Positions 41,904 through 50,764 of a stretch of DNA of 64,000 nucleotides are shown here, in pieces. Location: assembly GCA_041394725.1 (NCBI GenBank), contig JAWKHR010000031.1:12681-76680 (forward strand), written 5' to 3'. Both the position numbers and the translations under genes were made by a program. Numbering within the stretch: position 1 is the first letter of the stretch; every line of letters begins with the position of its first letter. Source of the stretch: JAWKHR01 sp041394725 (lineage in GTDB: Bacteria > Acidobacteriota > Vicinamibacteria > Vicinamibacterales > SCN-69-37). The notes under the pieces were generated by a model. It worked only from the letters and a program-made list of their open reading frames with translations. It was not told the DNA's origin and made no database searches.

Positions 41904-43135
41904 GACGTCGAGTCCTTTCCGCGGGCCACACCCACAGCCTCGACCCCAGCGTTGCCGTGGTCGTCGCCGGCTGGAGGCTTCGCCTCGATCTCCGGTGTCG
42001 CTCCAGCCGCTTCGCGCACGCACCGGCAATACGTGCAGTCGCAGCCCTCCCGGCATTCGTGCGCCGCCGCCGCGGCCTGGAGACGCGCCGTGTAGGCGCG
42101 GGCCAAGGGGTGGACGAGTGTCGTCCACCACTGCGACGCGTAATGTCGTCGAAGCCAGGCGCGCGGATCCGGGGCGCCACAGACATGGCGAACCAGCGCC
42201 CGGTACCCGCGTGCGCCGGCGCGGCCGTACAGATAGCGATTGACCGTGGCGGCGCGAATCGTCGGACGGATCTGCTGGCGATACGCCGCTTCATAGGCAG
42301 CCAGATCGCCTCGCGCCCAGGCGCTCCCGGCAAGGTAGCCGGACGTCAGCGCGTACCGCATACCGAATCCGAAGAGCGCATCCTGCAGTCCCGCCGCCTC
42401 CCCGGCGAAGAGGAGCTGGCCGCGACGAACGACCGGCTCGGCGGCCATGTTGCCGTATCCGCCGAACGGCCTGGCGCCGCGGAGCGTGATGCCCGTCTTC
42501 CGCTGGAAGAAGTCCAGCGTTCGCGCGAGGTACTGCTTGTCGTTGTGGAAGTCGTCGAACATGCAGGTGGCCAGCGTGCCGCGGCCGCGGCACAGCAGGA
42601 GATAGGCGTACCCGGCGGGTGCCAGCTCGTCGGAGACGGCTCCGTACGCGGCGTCCGCACGGTCTGTGTCGAACACATAGCCGACCGCGATCGCGTCCAC
42701 GCGTCGCGGCCCGTGGGAGACGACACCGCCGTCGGGAAGGTGCTCGACGTTCGTTCCAAACTGAATCTCGACGCCGCTCCGAAGCGCCTGTGTCTTGAGT
42801 GCCTGATCCAACGTGCCCGCATCTGACCCACGCCGCACCAGATACCAGAGCGGCTCGGCCGACCGGCACTCGAACTCGCGGCCGTCGGGATCGAAGAACA
42901 CACACTCACGAAACGGCGTGTGCTCGAACGCGGGCTCGATCCCCATCGACGCGAGGTCTTCGAGCACGTTCCTTTCGGTCGTCCAGTTCTCGAGCCCCTG
43001 GAAGTCGCCGTGAAACCGCGCGCCGATCTCGCGTCGACGTTCGAACACCTGCGCGCGGGCACCGGCGAGAACCGCGGCCAGCCCCGCCGAGAGCCCCGAC
43101 AGGCCTCCGCCTGCAATCGACACAGTCCGCGTCAT
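41894..43135 (-). CDS. FAD-dependent oxidoreductase, geranylgeranyl-reductase-like
   Basis: A 413-residue flavoprotein. TVSIAGGGLSGLSAGLAAVL is the dinucleotide fold, with the acidic end VFERRREIG. Later motifs are GYAYLLLCRGRGTLATC, FGGYGNMAAEPVVRRGQLLF and AGEAAGLQDALFGFGMRYAL, the FAD-binding GD-like region. The C-terminus is Cys-rich (HECREGCDCTYCRCVREA), which may bind metal or an Fe-S cluster. ATG 43135 overlaps the preceding stop (ATGA). Geranylgeranyl reductases and related halogenase-like enzymes act on membrane lipids or polyprenyls. With an ICMT-like methyltransferase next to it, lipid or quinone modification is plausible but unproven. Confidence 0.82.
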   Translation of the reverse strand: MTRTVSIAGGGLSGLSAGLAAVLAGARAQVFERRREIGARFHGDFQGLENWTTERNVLEDLASMGIEPAFEHTPFRECVFFDPDGREFECRSAEPLWYLVRRGSDAGTLDQALKTQALRSGVEIQFGTNVEHLPDGGVVSHGPRRVDAIAVGYVFDTDRADAAYGAVSDELAPAGYAYLLLCRGRGTLATCMFDDFHNDKQYLARTLDFFQRKTGITLRGARPFGGYGNMAAEPVVRRGQLLFAGEAAGLQDALFGFGMRYALTSGYLAGSAWARGDLAAYEAAYRQQIRPTIRAATVNRYLYGRAGARGYRALVRHVCGAPDPRAWLRRHYASQWWTTLVHPLARAYTARLQAAAAAHECREGCDCTYCRCVREAAGATPEIEAKPPAGDDHGNAGVEAVGVARGKDSTSCH

Positions 43136-43815
43136 CGTCCTTGGCGTCCTTCCTCGGCATGCCGCGCCGGTGTGTCGGCTCGACTTGGGAGCCGTGGGAC
43201 CCATCGTGGCGTCGCGGCCGCGTAGGCTTCCCAGATGGGACCGAGCTCACGAGCTACCTCCCGTTCCTCGCGGTGCGCCAGGCGCACGTACATCACGACG
43301 AGCACGGGGAACATCGCCAACGTGAGCAGCGTCGGCCACTGCAGCAGGAAGCCGATCATGATGACGATGAACGCGACATATTGCGGGTGGCGGACGTACG
43401 CGTACGGACCAGACGAGGCGAGCGTTCCCGTTTGTTGCGCCTTGAACAGCACGCGCCACGCGCCGGCCAGGAGGAAGAATCCGCCAACGACGAGCAGGTT
43501 GCTGGCGACGTGGATCGGATTCAGATGAGGGTCGCCCTCGAATCCCAGCAGCGAGTACCAGATGTGCCCGGCGTCATGCGTCAGGAAGTCGGTGCCGGGA
43601 AACCGCGTCTGCAACCAGCCCGCGAGCAGGTAGATCGTGAGCGGGAAGCCGTACATCTCGACGAACAGCGCCACGAGGAAAGCCGAGAACGTGCCGAACG
43701 TCCGCCAGTCGCGGCCGGTCCTCGGCTTGAAGAAGCTGAATGCGAAGATGATGAAGACGGCCGCGTTGACGAACGCGATCGCCCAGAGGCCATACGCTGG
43801 CGCATCGTGATTCAT
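43132..43815 (-). CDS. ICMT/PEMT-like integral membrane methyltransferase
   Basis: A 227-residue membrane protein with about five hydrophobic segments. The SAM-binding motif typical of isoprenylcysteine carboxyl methyltransferase-like proteins is GPYAYVRHPQYVAFIVIMIG, followed near the end by HREEREVARELGPIWEAY. Bacterial relatives methylate lipids or unknown small molecules. Start ATG 43815 overlaps the DUF2933 stop and its own stop overlaps the next ATG, so it is translated within the operon. Confidence 0.85.
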   Translation of the reverse strand: MNHDAPAYGLWAIAFVNAAVFIIFAFSFFKPRTGRDWRTFGTFSAFLVALFVEMYGFPLTIYLLAGWLQTRFPGTDFLTHDAGHIWYSLLGFEGDPHLNPIHVASNLLVVGGFFLLAGAWRVLFKAQQTGTLASSGPYAYVRHPQYVAFIVIMIGFLLQWPTLLTLAMFPVLVVMYVRLAHREEREVARELGPIWEAYAAATPRWVPRLPSRADTPARHAEEGRQGR

Positions 43816-44066
43816 GGTCGGTCTCCGTGCGGATGTGCTGGGTTCCCTCCACGCCGGCCGTCGGCTGTCCTCCCGTGATCGCCGTGGCCGCGGTGCATGA
43901 ATATGTGGATGACGGGACAGAGCAGCAGGATCGCGAACGGCAGGACCCCGAACAGGTGCGCTCGATGCTCGGTCCAGAGGAGGAACACCGCGGCCAGCAG
44001 GAACAGACAGAGTCCGATCGGGAAAACCGATCCCGCCGGTCGGTTAGATGATTGCGCGTTCGGCAT
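43812..44066 (-). CDS. DUF2933-type small membrane protein
   Basis: An 84-residue protein with two hydrophobic helices (VFPIGLCLFLLAAVFLLW, LFGVLPFAILLLCPVIHIFM) followed by a His-rich tail (MHRGHGDHGR). This helix plus LCPxxHxFMHxGHGxH pattern is that of DUF2933, a family often met near copper/heavy-metal genes. ATG 44066 is preferred; ATG 44078 is possible. It is the first gene of a five-gene run and has the AT-rich inverted repeat about 200 bp upstream. Confidence 0.78.
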   Translation of the reverse strand: MPNAQSSNRPAGSVFPIGLCLFLLAAVFLLWTEHRAHLFGVLPFAILLLCPVIHIFMHRGHGDHGRTADGRRGGNPAHPHGDRP

Positions 44067-44261
44067 GCCGCCTGCTCCCATCCCGCTGCGGAAATTGCCG
44101 CGACGACGCGGGTTTCTCCTCAACGCTTGTCGAGCGCGTGACAGAGGCTCCGTCGATTGGACCAATCCAATCAGGCCCCACGCGCGCGTTCTGATTGCAC
44201 CATCGAAGCGTTCGTCGCCTGATGTAGCACGCTTCGGACCACATCGCTCACGAACTGCGCC

Positions 44262-44279
44262 TATTAACGAGAATTAATC
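44262..44279. promoter_or_regulatory. Inverted repeat copy 1 (TATTAA-CGAGAA-TTAATC)
   Basis: The half sites ATTAA and TTAAT are exact inverted repeats six bases apart. It overlaps the stop codon of the P-II-like gene and lies about 195 bp upstream of the DUF2933 start. The core ATTAACGAGAATTAATC is identical to copy 2. Strongly AT-rich against a GC-rich background. Confidence 0.75.
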
Positions 44280-44604
44280 AGAGCGTGCCGCCCTCGGCGC
44301 TCTGCTTCGTCCGCACCCGGATAACGTTCTCGACCGGCAGGACGGCGATCAAGCCATCCCCAGCGAGTCCCGTGCCGGCCTCGTCGAGGATCGCGCCGGT
44401 CAAGTCGCTCACGCGCTCGGCCGTCGTGAAGATTTCGATGCGCACGTGCGGCACGAGATAGTCCCCTCTGAAGTAGTTGGCGTACTCGCCAAACCCCTTC
44501 ACCGCTGTGACCGTGATGCCGCCGACGCCGATCGCGACGAGCCGGCGCTCGACATCCGGCAGCCGCTCGCGGCGCACGATCGCGGTCACTTTGCGAAACT
44601 CCAC
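44278..44604 (-). CDS. P-II-like regulator at the end of the cus efflux operon
   Basis: A 108-residue protein with a P-II/GlnB-like fold: RKVTAIVRRERLPDVERRLV, GVGGITVTAVKGFGEYANY, AILDEAGTGLAGDGLIAVLP and VENVIRVRT. The T-loop region (FGEYANYFRGDYLVPHVR) is short and lacks the uridylylated GRGQxxG-Tyr pattern. A P-II group linked to heavy-metal RND operons (PII-NG) has been described and fits better than a nitrogen role. GTG 44604 follows AGGAGG by seven bases and lies one base after the cusA stop. Confidence 0.8.
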   Translation of the reverse strand: MEFRKVTAIVRRERLPDVERRLVAIGVGGITVTAVKGFGEYANYFRGDYLVPHVRIEIFTTAERVSDLTGAILDEAGTGLAGDGLIAVLPVENVIRVRTKQSAEGGTL

Positions 44605-44605
44605 G

Positions 44606-47600
44606 TCACACCTCCTTCTGCCCATCCTGGCCCTCGGGTTCGTGGATGTCCTCCGCGATCGCCTCGACTGGAGCGGCGGCGGGCAGCCGCCAGCCCTTCC
44701 AGATGAAATAGATCGCGGGATAGACGAGGAGCACGACGATGGCCGAAGTCACCACGCCGCCGACCATCGGCGCGGCGATGCGCTTCATGACGTCGGCACC
44801 CGTGCCGTGGCTCCACATGATCGGCAGGAGGCCCGCGAGAATCACGCACGTCGTCATGATCTTGGGGCGGACTCGCTGGACCGCGCCGTGATAGACCGCC
44901 TCGACGAGTTGCGCACGGCTCCGCATCTGGCCGCGAGACACGGCCTCGTTGTACGCGACGTCGAGATAGAGCAGCATCACGACGCCCGTCTCTGCACTAA
45001 CCCCCGCGAGCGCGATGATGCCCACCCACACCGCGATACTCATGTTGTAGCCGAGCAGGTACATCAGCCAAAACGCACCGATGAGCGAGAACGGCACGGC
45101 GAGCAGGACAATGAGCGTCTTGAACGTCGATCGCGTGTTCAGGTAGATGATGACGAAGATGATGATGAGCGTCATCGGGACGACGACGAGCAGCCGACGC
45201 TCGGCGCGCAGCATGTACTCGTACTGCCCGCTCCAGCCGATGCTGTAGCCAGCCGGCACCGTCACCTGCTCGGCCACGGCTTGCTGCGCCCGCCGGACGT
45301 AGGTACCGACGTCGATGCCCTGGATGTCAACGTAGATCCAGGCATTCGGCCGTGCGTTCTCACTTTTGATCCCGGGAGGACCCTTGGCGATGTCGAGGTC
45401 GGCGAGTTGGCCGAGCGGAATGTGCTGGCCGAGCGGGGTTGGCACCAGGATCTCACGCAGCGCCGGTACGTCGTCACGCAGCTCACGGCTGTAGCGCAGG
45501 TTGACCGGGTAGCGCTCGAGACCCTCGATGGTCGTCGTGATGTTCATCCCGCCGATGGCCGACTGGACGACGTCCTGCACGTCGCCGACCGTCAGACCGT
45601 ATCGGGCGATGTCGGCGCGCCGCGCCCTTACGTTCAGGTAGTTCCCGCCGGTCACACGTTCGGCGTAGACGGAGAGCGTGCCCGGTACCTGGCGGATCAC
45701 CGCTTCGATCTCGCGGCCGACCTGTTCGAGCACGCTCAGGTCTGCACCCGAGACCTTGATGCCCACCGGCGTCTTGATGCCCGTCGAGAGCATGTCGATC
45801 CGCGTCTTGATCGGCATCGTCCAGGCATTGGTCACGCCCGGGAACTGGATCGCCTGATTCATCTCCTGGATGAGCTTCTCGGGCGTCATGCCGGCCCGCC
45901 ATTCGGCTTCGGGCTTCAGGGTGATCGTCGTCTCGACCATGCTGAGTGGCGCCGGATCGGTGGCCGTGTCGGCGCGCCCGATCTTGCCGAACACGTGGTG
46001 CACCTCGGGGAACGACCGGATGACGCGGTCGGTCTGCTGCAGGACCTCGCGCGCCTTGGTCACCGACACGCCCGGCAGCGTCGTCGGCATGTACAGCAGA
46101 TCGCCTTCCCAGAGTGGAGGCATGAACTCGGATCCCATTCGCGAATAGGGGACCCAGGTCAGACCGAGCACGCCGATGGTGACGGCCAGCACGGCCCATC
46201 GCCACCGGAGTACCAGGTGCAGGATCGGGTCGTAGATCCGGATGAGCAGCCAACTGATCGGATTCCTCGCTTCGGGCCGGATGCGGCCACGAATCCAGTA
46301 GCCCATGAGGACCGGCACGAGCGTGACGGAGAGCAGGGCCGCCGCGCCCATCGAATAGGTCTTGGTGAAGGCGAGCGGTTTGAACAGCCGCCCTTCCTGC
46401 GCTTCGAGTGTGAAGACCGGCGCGAACGAGACCGTGATCACGAGGAGCGCGTAGAAGAGCGTCGGACCAACCTCCTTCGCCGAGTCGGCGATGATCTGCC
46501 AGTGCGGCTTCCGGCCGGCGTCGTGTTCGAGGTGCTTGTGGGCGTTCTCGATCATGATGATCGCCGCGTCCACCATCGCGCCGATCGCGATCGCAATGCC
46601 GCCGAGCGACATGATGTTGGCGTTGATGCCCTGGTAACGCATGACGACGAAGGCCATGAGGATCGCGACGGGCAGCGTGAGGATCGCCACGAGCGCCGAG
46701 CGCACGTGCAGCAGGAACGCGAGGCACACCAGCGCGACGACGATGCTCTCCTCAATGAGCTTCTCCTCGAGCGTCTCGATCGACCGCTCGATGAGCGGCG
46801 ACCGGTCGTAGACGGTCACGATCTCGACATCGGCCGGCAGACCTGGTCGAAGCTCGGCCAGCTTCGCCTTCGTCCGCTGGATGACGTCGTAGGCGTTGGC
46901 GCCGGACCGGACGATCACGATGCCGCCGACGACCTCTCCGTCGCCGTTGAGATCGGCCAGGCCCCGGCGGATGTCGGGTCCGACCTGTACGTGCCCGACG
47001 TCCTTCAGCAGGATCGGCGTGCCCCGTCCGTCCACCCCCAGCGCGACCTGCTCGAGGTCCTGTACCCCCTCGATGTAACCTTCGCCGCGAATCATGAACT
47101 CCGACTCGGCCATCTCGAGGACACGGCCCCCGACCTCGTTGTTGCTCCGCTGGACGGCCTGGCGGATCCGCGAGATGGAGATGTCGTAGGCGCGCAGCCG
47201 ATTGGGGTCGACCGTGATCTGATACTGACGGACGAAGCCGCCCAGGCTGGCGACCTCGGAGACGCCGGGCACTCCGGTGAGCTCGTACTTGAGGTACCAG
47301 TCCTGTATCGAGCGAAGGTCCGCCAGGCTGCGCTCGCTCGACCGGAGGGCGTACATGAACGCCCACCCGACGCCGGTGGCATCGGGGCCGAGCGAGGGCG
47401 TGACGCCGCGCGGCAGGCGGCCGGCGACGTAGTTCATGTACTCCAGCACGCGGCTGCGCGCCCAGTAGAGGTCGGTGCCGTCCTCGAAGATCACGTAGAC
47501 GAACGAGAAGCCGAAGAACGAGTAGCCGCGCACGACCTTGGCGAACGGCACGGCCAGCATCTGCGTGGTGATCGGATACGTGATCTGGTCTTCGACGACC

Positions 47601-47776
47601 TGCGGCGCCTGGCCGGGATAGTCGGTGAAGATGATCACCTGCACGTCCGACAGATCCGGGACGGCGTCGAGGGGCGTCTGACGCAGCGCATAGGCGCCGG
47701 CCAGGGACACGAACACCGTCGCGAGGATGACAAAGAACTTGTTCTGGACCGACCAGTCGATGAGCTTTTCCAGCAT
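44606..47776 (-). CDS. cusA: Heavy-metal RND efflux pump, CusA/CzcA family
   Basis: A 1,056-residue inner-membrane RND transporter of the heavy-metal (HME) class, full length. N-terminus LEKLIDWSVQNKFFVILATV, then VQVIIFTDYPGQAPQVVEDQ. The periplasmic part has EGDLLYMPTTLPGVS and NAWTMPIKTRIDMLSTGIKT, whose Met positions match the Cu(I)/Ag(I) relay of CusA. C-terminal motifs include VWVGIIALAGVSAETGVVML and a Met-containing MTTCVILAGLLPIMWSHGTG. Monovalent copper/silver is the likeliest substrate. The order outer-membrane protein, adaptor, pump, P-II-like is one operon. Confidence 0.92.
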   Translation of the reverse strand: MLEKLIDWSVQNKFFVILATVFVSLAGAYALRQTPLDAVPDLSDVQVIIFTDYPGQAPQVVEDQITYPITTQMLAVPFAKVVRGYSFFGFSFVYVIFEDGTDLYWARSRVLEYMNYVAGRLPRGVTPSLGPDATGVGWAFMYALRSSERSLADLRSIQDWYLKYELTGVPGVSEVASLGGFVRQYQITVDPNRLRAYDISISRIRQAVQRSNNEVGGRVLEMAESEFMIRGEGYIEGVQDLEQVALGVDGRGTPILLKDVGHVQVGPDIRRGLADLNGDGEVVGGIVIVRSGANAYDVIQRTKAKLAELRPGLPADVEIVTVYDRSPLIERSIETLEEKLIEESIVVALVCLAFLLHVRSALVAILTLPVAILMAFVVMRYQGINANIMSLGGIAIAIGAMVDAAIIMIENAHKHLEHDAGRKPHWQIIADSAKEVGPTLFYALLVITVSFAPVFTLEAQEGRLFKPLAFTKTYSMGAAALLSVTLVPVLMGYWIRGRIRPEARNPISWLLIRIYDPILHLVLRWRWAVLAVTIGVLGLTWVPYSRMGSEFMPPLWEGDLLYMPTTLPGVSVTKAREVLQQTDRVIRSFPEVHHVFGKIGRADTATDPAPLSMVETTITLKPEAEWRAGMTPEKLIQEMNQAIQFPGVTNAWTMPIKTRIDMLSTGIKTPVGIKVSGADLSVLEQVGREIEAVIRQVPGTLSVYAERVTGGNYLNVRARRADIARYGLTVGDVQDVVQSAIGGMNITTTIEGLERYPVNLRYSRELRDDVPALREILVPTPLGQHIPLGQLADLDIAKGPPGIKSENARPNAWIYVDIQGIDVGTYVRRAQQAVAEQVTVPAGYSIGWSGQYEYMLRAERRLLVVVPMTLIIIFVIIYLNTRSTFKTLIVLLAVPFSLIGAFWLMYLLGYNMSIAVWVGIIALAGVSAETGVVMLLYLDVAYNEAVSRGQMRSRAQLVEAVYHGAVQRVRPKIMTTCVILAGLLPIMWSHGTGADVMKRIAAPMVGGVVTSAIVVLLVYPAIYFIWKGWRLPAAAPVEAIAEDIHEPEGQDGQKEV

Positions 47777-47784
47777 CGCCGTCC

Positions 47785-49257
47785 TCAGTGCTTGTGCGCG
47801 CCGGCGGCCGGCCCGCTGGCTCCCGCGGCGGGCTGGGTACTCGTAATCTTCCGGATGGCCTCCCGCAGGTTGCTCTCGGAGTCGATCAGGAATTGCGCCG
47901 ACACGACGACGCGCTCGCCCTCGGACACGCCGCCGGTGACGGCCATCACGCCGTCGCCGCTCACGCCGAGTTCGACCTCGCGGACCTGGAATCGTCCACC
48001 GCCGAGCGCGATGACGACGACGTCGCGCCGGCCGCTGCGAATCACCGCCTCGGCCGGCACGACCAGGACCTGCCGGGCCGAAGGCACGGCGAGCGTCACG
48101 TCGGCGTACATGTCAGCCCGCAGCTCGAGTCCCGGATTGGGCAGTTCGATCGACACGCGCAGCGTCCGCGTCTTGTTGCTCAGGAACGGGTAGATGTATC
48201 GGACACGCCCCGCGTACGTGCGCCCCGGTTGATAGGGCAACTCGAGGCTCGCCCGCTGGCCCACCTGGAGCCACGGCGCCTGGCCCTCGAACACTTCGGC
48301 TTCGGCCCAGACGGTTGAGAGGTTGGCGACCTTGTACAGGTTCATGCCGGCCTTGACGAACATGCCCTCCAGCGCCTGATCCATCTTCTGCACGACCACG
48401 CCGTTGACGTTCGAGACGACGGCGAGGGTCCGGCGCGGCTCGCGCGTGCGCTCGAGCTCGGCGATCTGCTCATCGGAGATGTCCCAGTACCGAAGGCGCT
48501 GGCGAGCCGAGTCCACGAGCGACGCCGCCCGCTGCGCGATATCCGGATAGGGCTGGGTGGCCAATCGCGCGGCATACTCAAGAGCCTGCAGGTATTCCTT
48601 CTGGGTCGTGACGAGTTGGGGGCTGTAGATCTCGAACAGCTTCTGGCCGGCGGTGACCGCCTCGCCGACGTAGTTGACGTAGGCCTTCTCGATCCACCCG
48701 TCGTACTTGGTGTTGACCCAGGCGACCTGCTGGTCGTTGTAGGTCAGCGTGGCGACCGTGCGGATGGTGAACGGAATGTCGGCCCGCACGATGTCCGCGG
48801 TCTGCACGCCAATGTTCTGTACGAACCCGGGATCGATCTCGACCCAGCCGGGCGGCGTCTCGACCGCGTCGTCCTCGTAGACCGGGATCAGATCCATGCC
48901 CATCGGCGACTTGCCGGGCTTGTCGCGGATGTAGGTCGGATCCATCGGCGCCCGCCAGTACTTGACCGTGCGTTCGCCCGCGGGTGCGGCCTGCGGCGCG
49001 CCCTCGTCCGCGTAGACGGGGATCAGATCCATGCCCATCGGCGACTTGCCGGGTTTGTCGCGGACATAGGTGGGGTCCATCGGCGCCCGCCAATAGAGGA
49101 TCTCCCGCTCGGCCGTCGCCCGAGGCGCCGTGGCGGTGCCCGGCAGCAGCGACGCGGTGCGCTGCATCCAGCCCCAGTCGAACGGGTTGGCCAGCACCGT
49201 CACGGTCGCGCCGATGCCGAGCGCGAAGACGAACAGCAGCAGAAGCGTCTTTCTCAT
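47785..49257 (-). CDS. cusB: RND periplasmic adaptor CusB with two tandem heavy-metal-binding domains
   Basis: A 490-residue membrane-fusion protein. After an N-terminal anchor (LLLLFVFALGIGATVTVLA) come two near-identical heavy-metal-binding units, each YWRAPMDPTYxRDKPGKSPM followed by GMDLIPVY, at about residues 53-85 and 108-140. The adaptor core follows (VATLTYNDQQVAWVNTKYDG, KLFEIYSPQLVTTQKEYLQA, VVSNVNGVVVQKMD, RVRYIYPFLSNKTRTLRVSI). The C-terminus is His/Ala-rich (ASGPAAGAHKH). Most CusB proteins have at most one such metal-binding unit, so the duplication is notable. It starts nine bases after the outer-membrane component ends. Confidence 0.9.
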   Translation of the reverse strand: MRKTLLLLFVFALGIGATVTVLANPFDWGWMQRTASLLPGTATAPRATAEREILYWRAPMDPTYVRDKPGKSPMGMDLIPVYADEGAPQAAPAGERTVKYWRAPMDPTYIRDKPGKSPMGMDLIPVYEDDAVETPPGWVEIDPGFVQNIGVQTADIVRADIPFTIRTVATLTYNDQQVAWVNTKYDGWIEKAYVNYVGEAVTAGQKLFEIYSPQLVTTQKEYLQALEYAARLATQPYPDIAQRAASLVDSARQRLRYWDISDEQIAELERTREPRRTLAVVSNVNGVVVQKMDQALEGMFVKAGMNLYKVANLSTVWAEAEVFEGQAPWLQVGQRASLELPYQPGRTYAGRVRYIYPFLSNKTRTLRVSIELPNPGLELRADMYADVTLAVPSARQVLVVPAEAVIRSGRRDVVVIALGGGRFQVREVELGVSGDGVMAVTGGVSEGERVVVSAQFLIDSESNLREAIRKITSTQPAAGASGPAAGAHKH

Positions 49258-49266
49258 GGCAAACCT

Positions 49267-50664
49267 CTATCGGGGAAAGCGGGCGCCGATGGCGCGTTCG
49301 AGTTCCGCCAGCGCGACCAGGAAGTCGGCACGCTGCCGTTCATTGGCGAGCCGGACATCCAGAAGCACGCGTTCGCTGTCGAGCAGGTCGAGCACGCCGA
49401 CCTGGCCGGTCTGGTAGGCCGCTTCCGTGGACTGCTGCGCTTCGCGCGCTTGAGGAATGAGCACGTCCTGGAACAGCCGAATCTGATCGGCGAGCGTCTC
49501 CAGGCGGCTGATCTGATCCCGCACCTCGAATTCCATGTCGTTGACCAGCCGAGCGCGCACGTCCTGCTGCGCCGTCATGTCCTCGCCCGCCTGCCGGACG
49601 CCCGCTCTCAGCTTGTCGCGCCAGATCGGCAGCGACACGCCGAGCGACAGCGTCCAGGCGTTCTTGCCGGCGTCCGGGGACTCGGCCATCGGGCCGCTCC
49701 GGCCGACGTTGACCACGCCCACGCCGATCACCAGGTCCGGCCAGTAGCTCCTCCGAGCCAGCGCAATGGCGCGCTCGCTCCGCTCGATGAGCGCATCGGC
49801 AGCCCGGATCTCGTGCCGGTTGCTCTCGCCGGTCGAGGTGAGTCCAGTGAAGTCGAGGGCGGCGGCGGCGGCGAGCGGCGGGGCCTCCAGGCGCACGGCG
49901 GCGACCGCCTCGTTGGGGGCGCGGTCGGTCAGCGTATTCAGCCGCGCGACCAGGGACGTCCGCTGCTGGCGGAGAGCGAACAGGCGATTCAGGACCTTGG
50001 TCAGCTCGGCCTGGACCTTGATGACGCCCTGCTGCAGGCCGGTCCCGCTGGCATAGCGGTCCTGCGCCAGCCGCTCGTAGTGCTCGAGGATGGACTGTTC
50101 TTCCTGACTCAAGGCAATCGCCGCGTCGACGTAGCCGAGGTTGTAGAAGGCGGACTTGACCTGCGCGATGATGTCGCGGCGACGCGCCTGCCACACCTCG
50201 AGCGCGGCCGTCGCTTCGCGGGTCGCCACCTGGCCGCGCAGATCCCGTTTGCCGAACCAGGGAAACGCTTGGCCGAGCATCAGCGTGTTGAGCTGCGGAC
50301 CCACGCGCGTTTCGACGCTGCGCACCATCTGCGTGAAGCTCACACTGGGATCCGGCAGGGCGGTGACCTGCGGGACCCTTTCGAGCGATGACCGTTGGCG
50401 TGCTTCCGCCTCGCGGAGGCTGGGATTCGCGTCGAGCGCGCGCATCACGAGCTCGCGAAGGCCAGGCTCCGGCGCGTAGAAATCTGGCAGAGGCGCCGGC
50501 GGCTGCGCCTGCGGGTCGCCCGTACTGGCCGTCGTCTGTGCCGCCGCGGGTACGGTGACCAGCGCCACTAGGCACACCGTGGCCACCAGCGCGCGGCCTG
50601 TCCGAGACCGCGCCCAGCGCACAACCCCTCGGCGCACCCAAAGAAGAACACCTGACAAGAACAC
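49267..50664 (-). CDS. cusC: TolC-family outer-membrane channel (CusC-like)
   Basis: A 465-residue outer-membrane efflux protein. GTG 50664 follows an AGGAGG ribosome site; an in-frame extension to 50754 lacks one. A signal segment (LVATVCLVALVTVPAAAQ) precedes the duplicated helical hairpins (LVMRALDANPSLREAEARQR; TEAAYQTGQVGVLDLLDSER). Early family motif: VTALPDPSVSFTQMVRS. It is the exit duct for the CusAB pump encoded just downstream. Confidence 0.88.
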   Translation of the reverse strand: MFLSGVLLWVRRGVVRWARSRTGRALVATVCLVALVTVPAAAQTTASTGDPQAQPPAPLPDFYAPEPGLRELVMRALDANPSLREAEARQRSSLERVPQVTALPDPSVSFTQMVRSVETRVGPQLNTLMLGQAFPWFGKRDLRGQVATREATAALEVWQARRRDIIAQVKSAFYNLGYVDAAIALSQEEQSILEHYERLAQDRYASGTGLQQGVIKVQAELTKVLNRLFALRQQRTSLVARLNTLTDRAPNEAVAAVRLEAPPLAAAAALDFTGLTSTGESNRHEIRAADALIERSERAIALARRSYWPDLVIGVGVVNVGRSGPMAESPDAGKNAWTLSLGVSLPIWRDKLRAGVRQAGEDMTAQQDVRARLVNDMEFEVRDQISRLETLADQIRLFQDVLIPQAREAQQSTEAAYQTGQVGVLDLLDSERVLLDVRLANERQRADFLVALAELERAIGARFPR

Positions 50665-50764
50665 TTCAACCTCCTCCTGTGATCGCCTGGCACCCGCCCT
50701 GACCGCGCAAGGGCAGACTCGGGCCCCCGCAAGCGGAGCCCGGAAGCACGTCACGTGCGGCAGG

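Noticed and set aside
44477..48193. A 1,238-codon open frame on the plus strand across the cusA/cusB region
   Set aside because: It is antisense to a full-length RND pump with clear motifs. Its translation is Arg/Asp/His-rich and resembles no family; long antisense frames are expected in GC-rich DNA.
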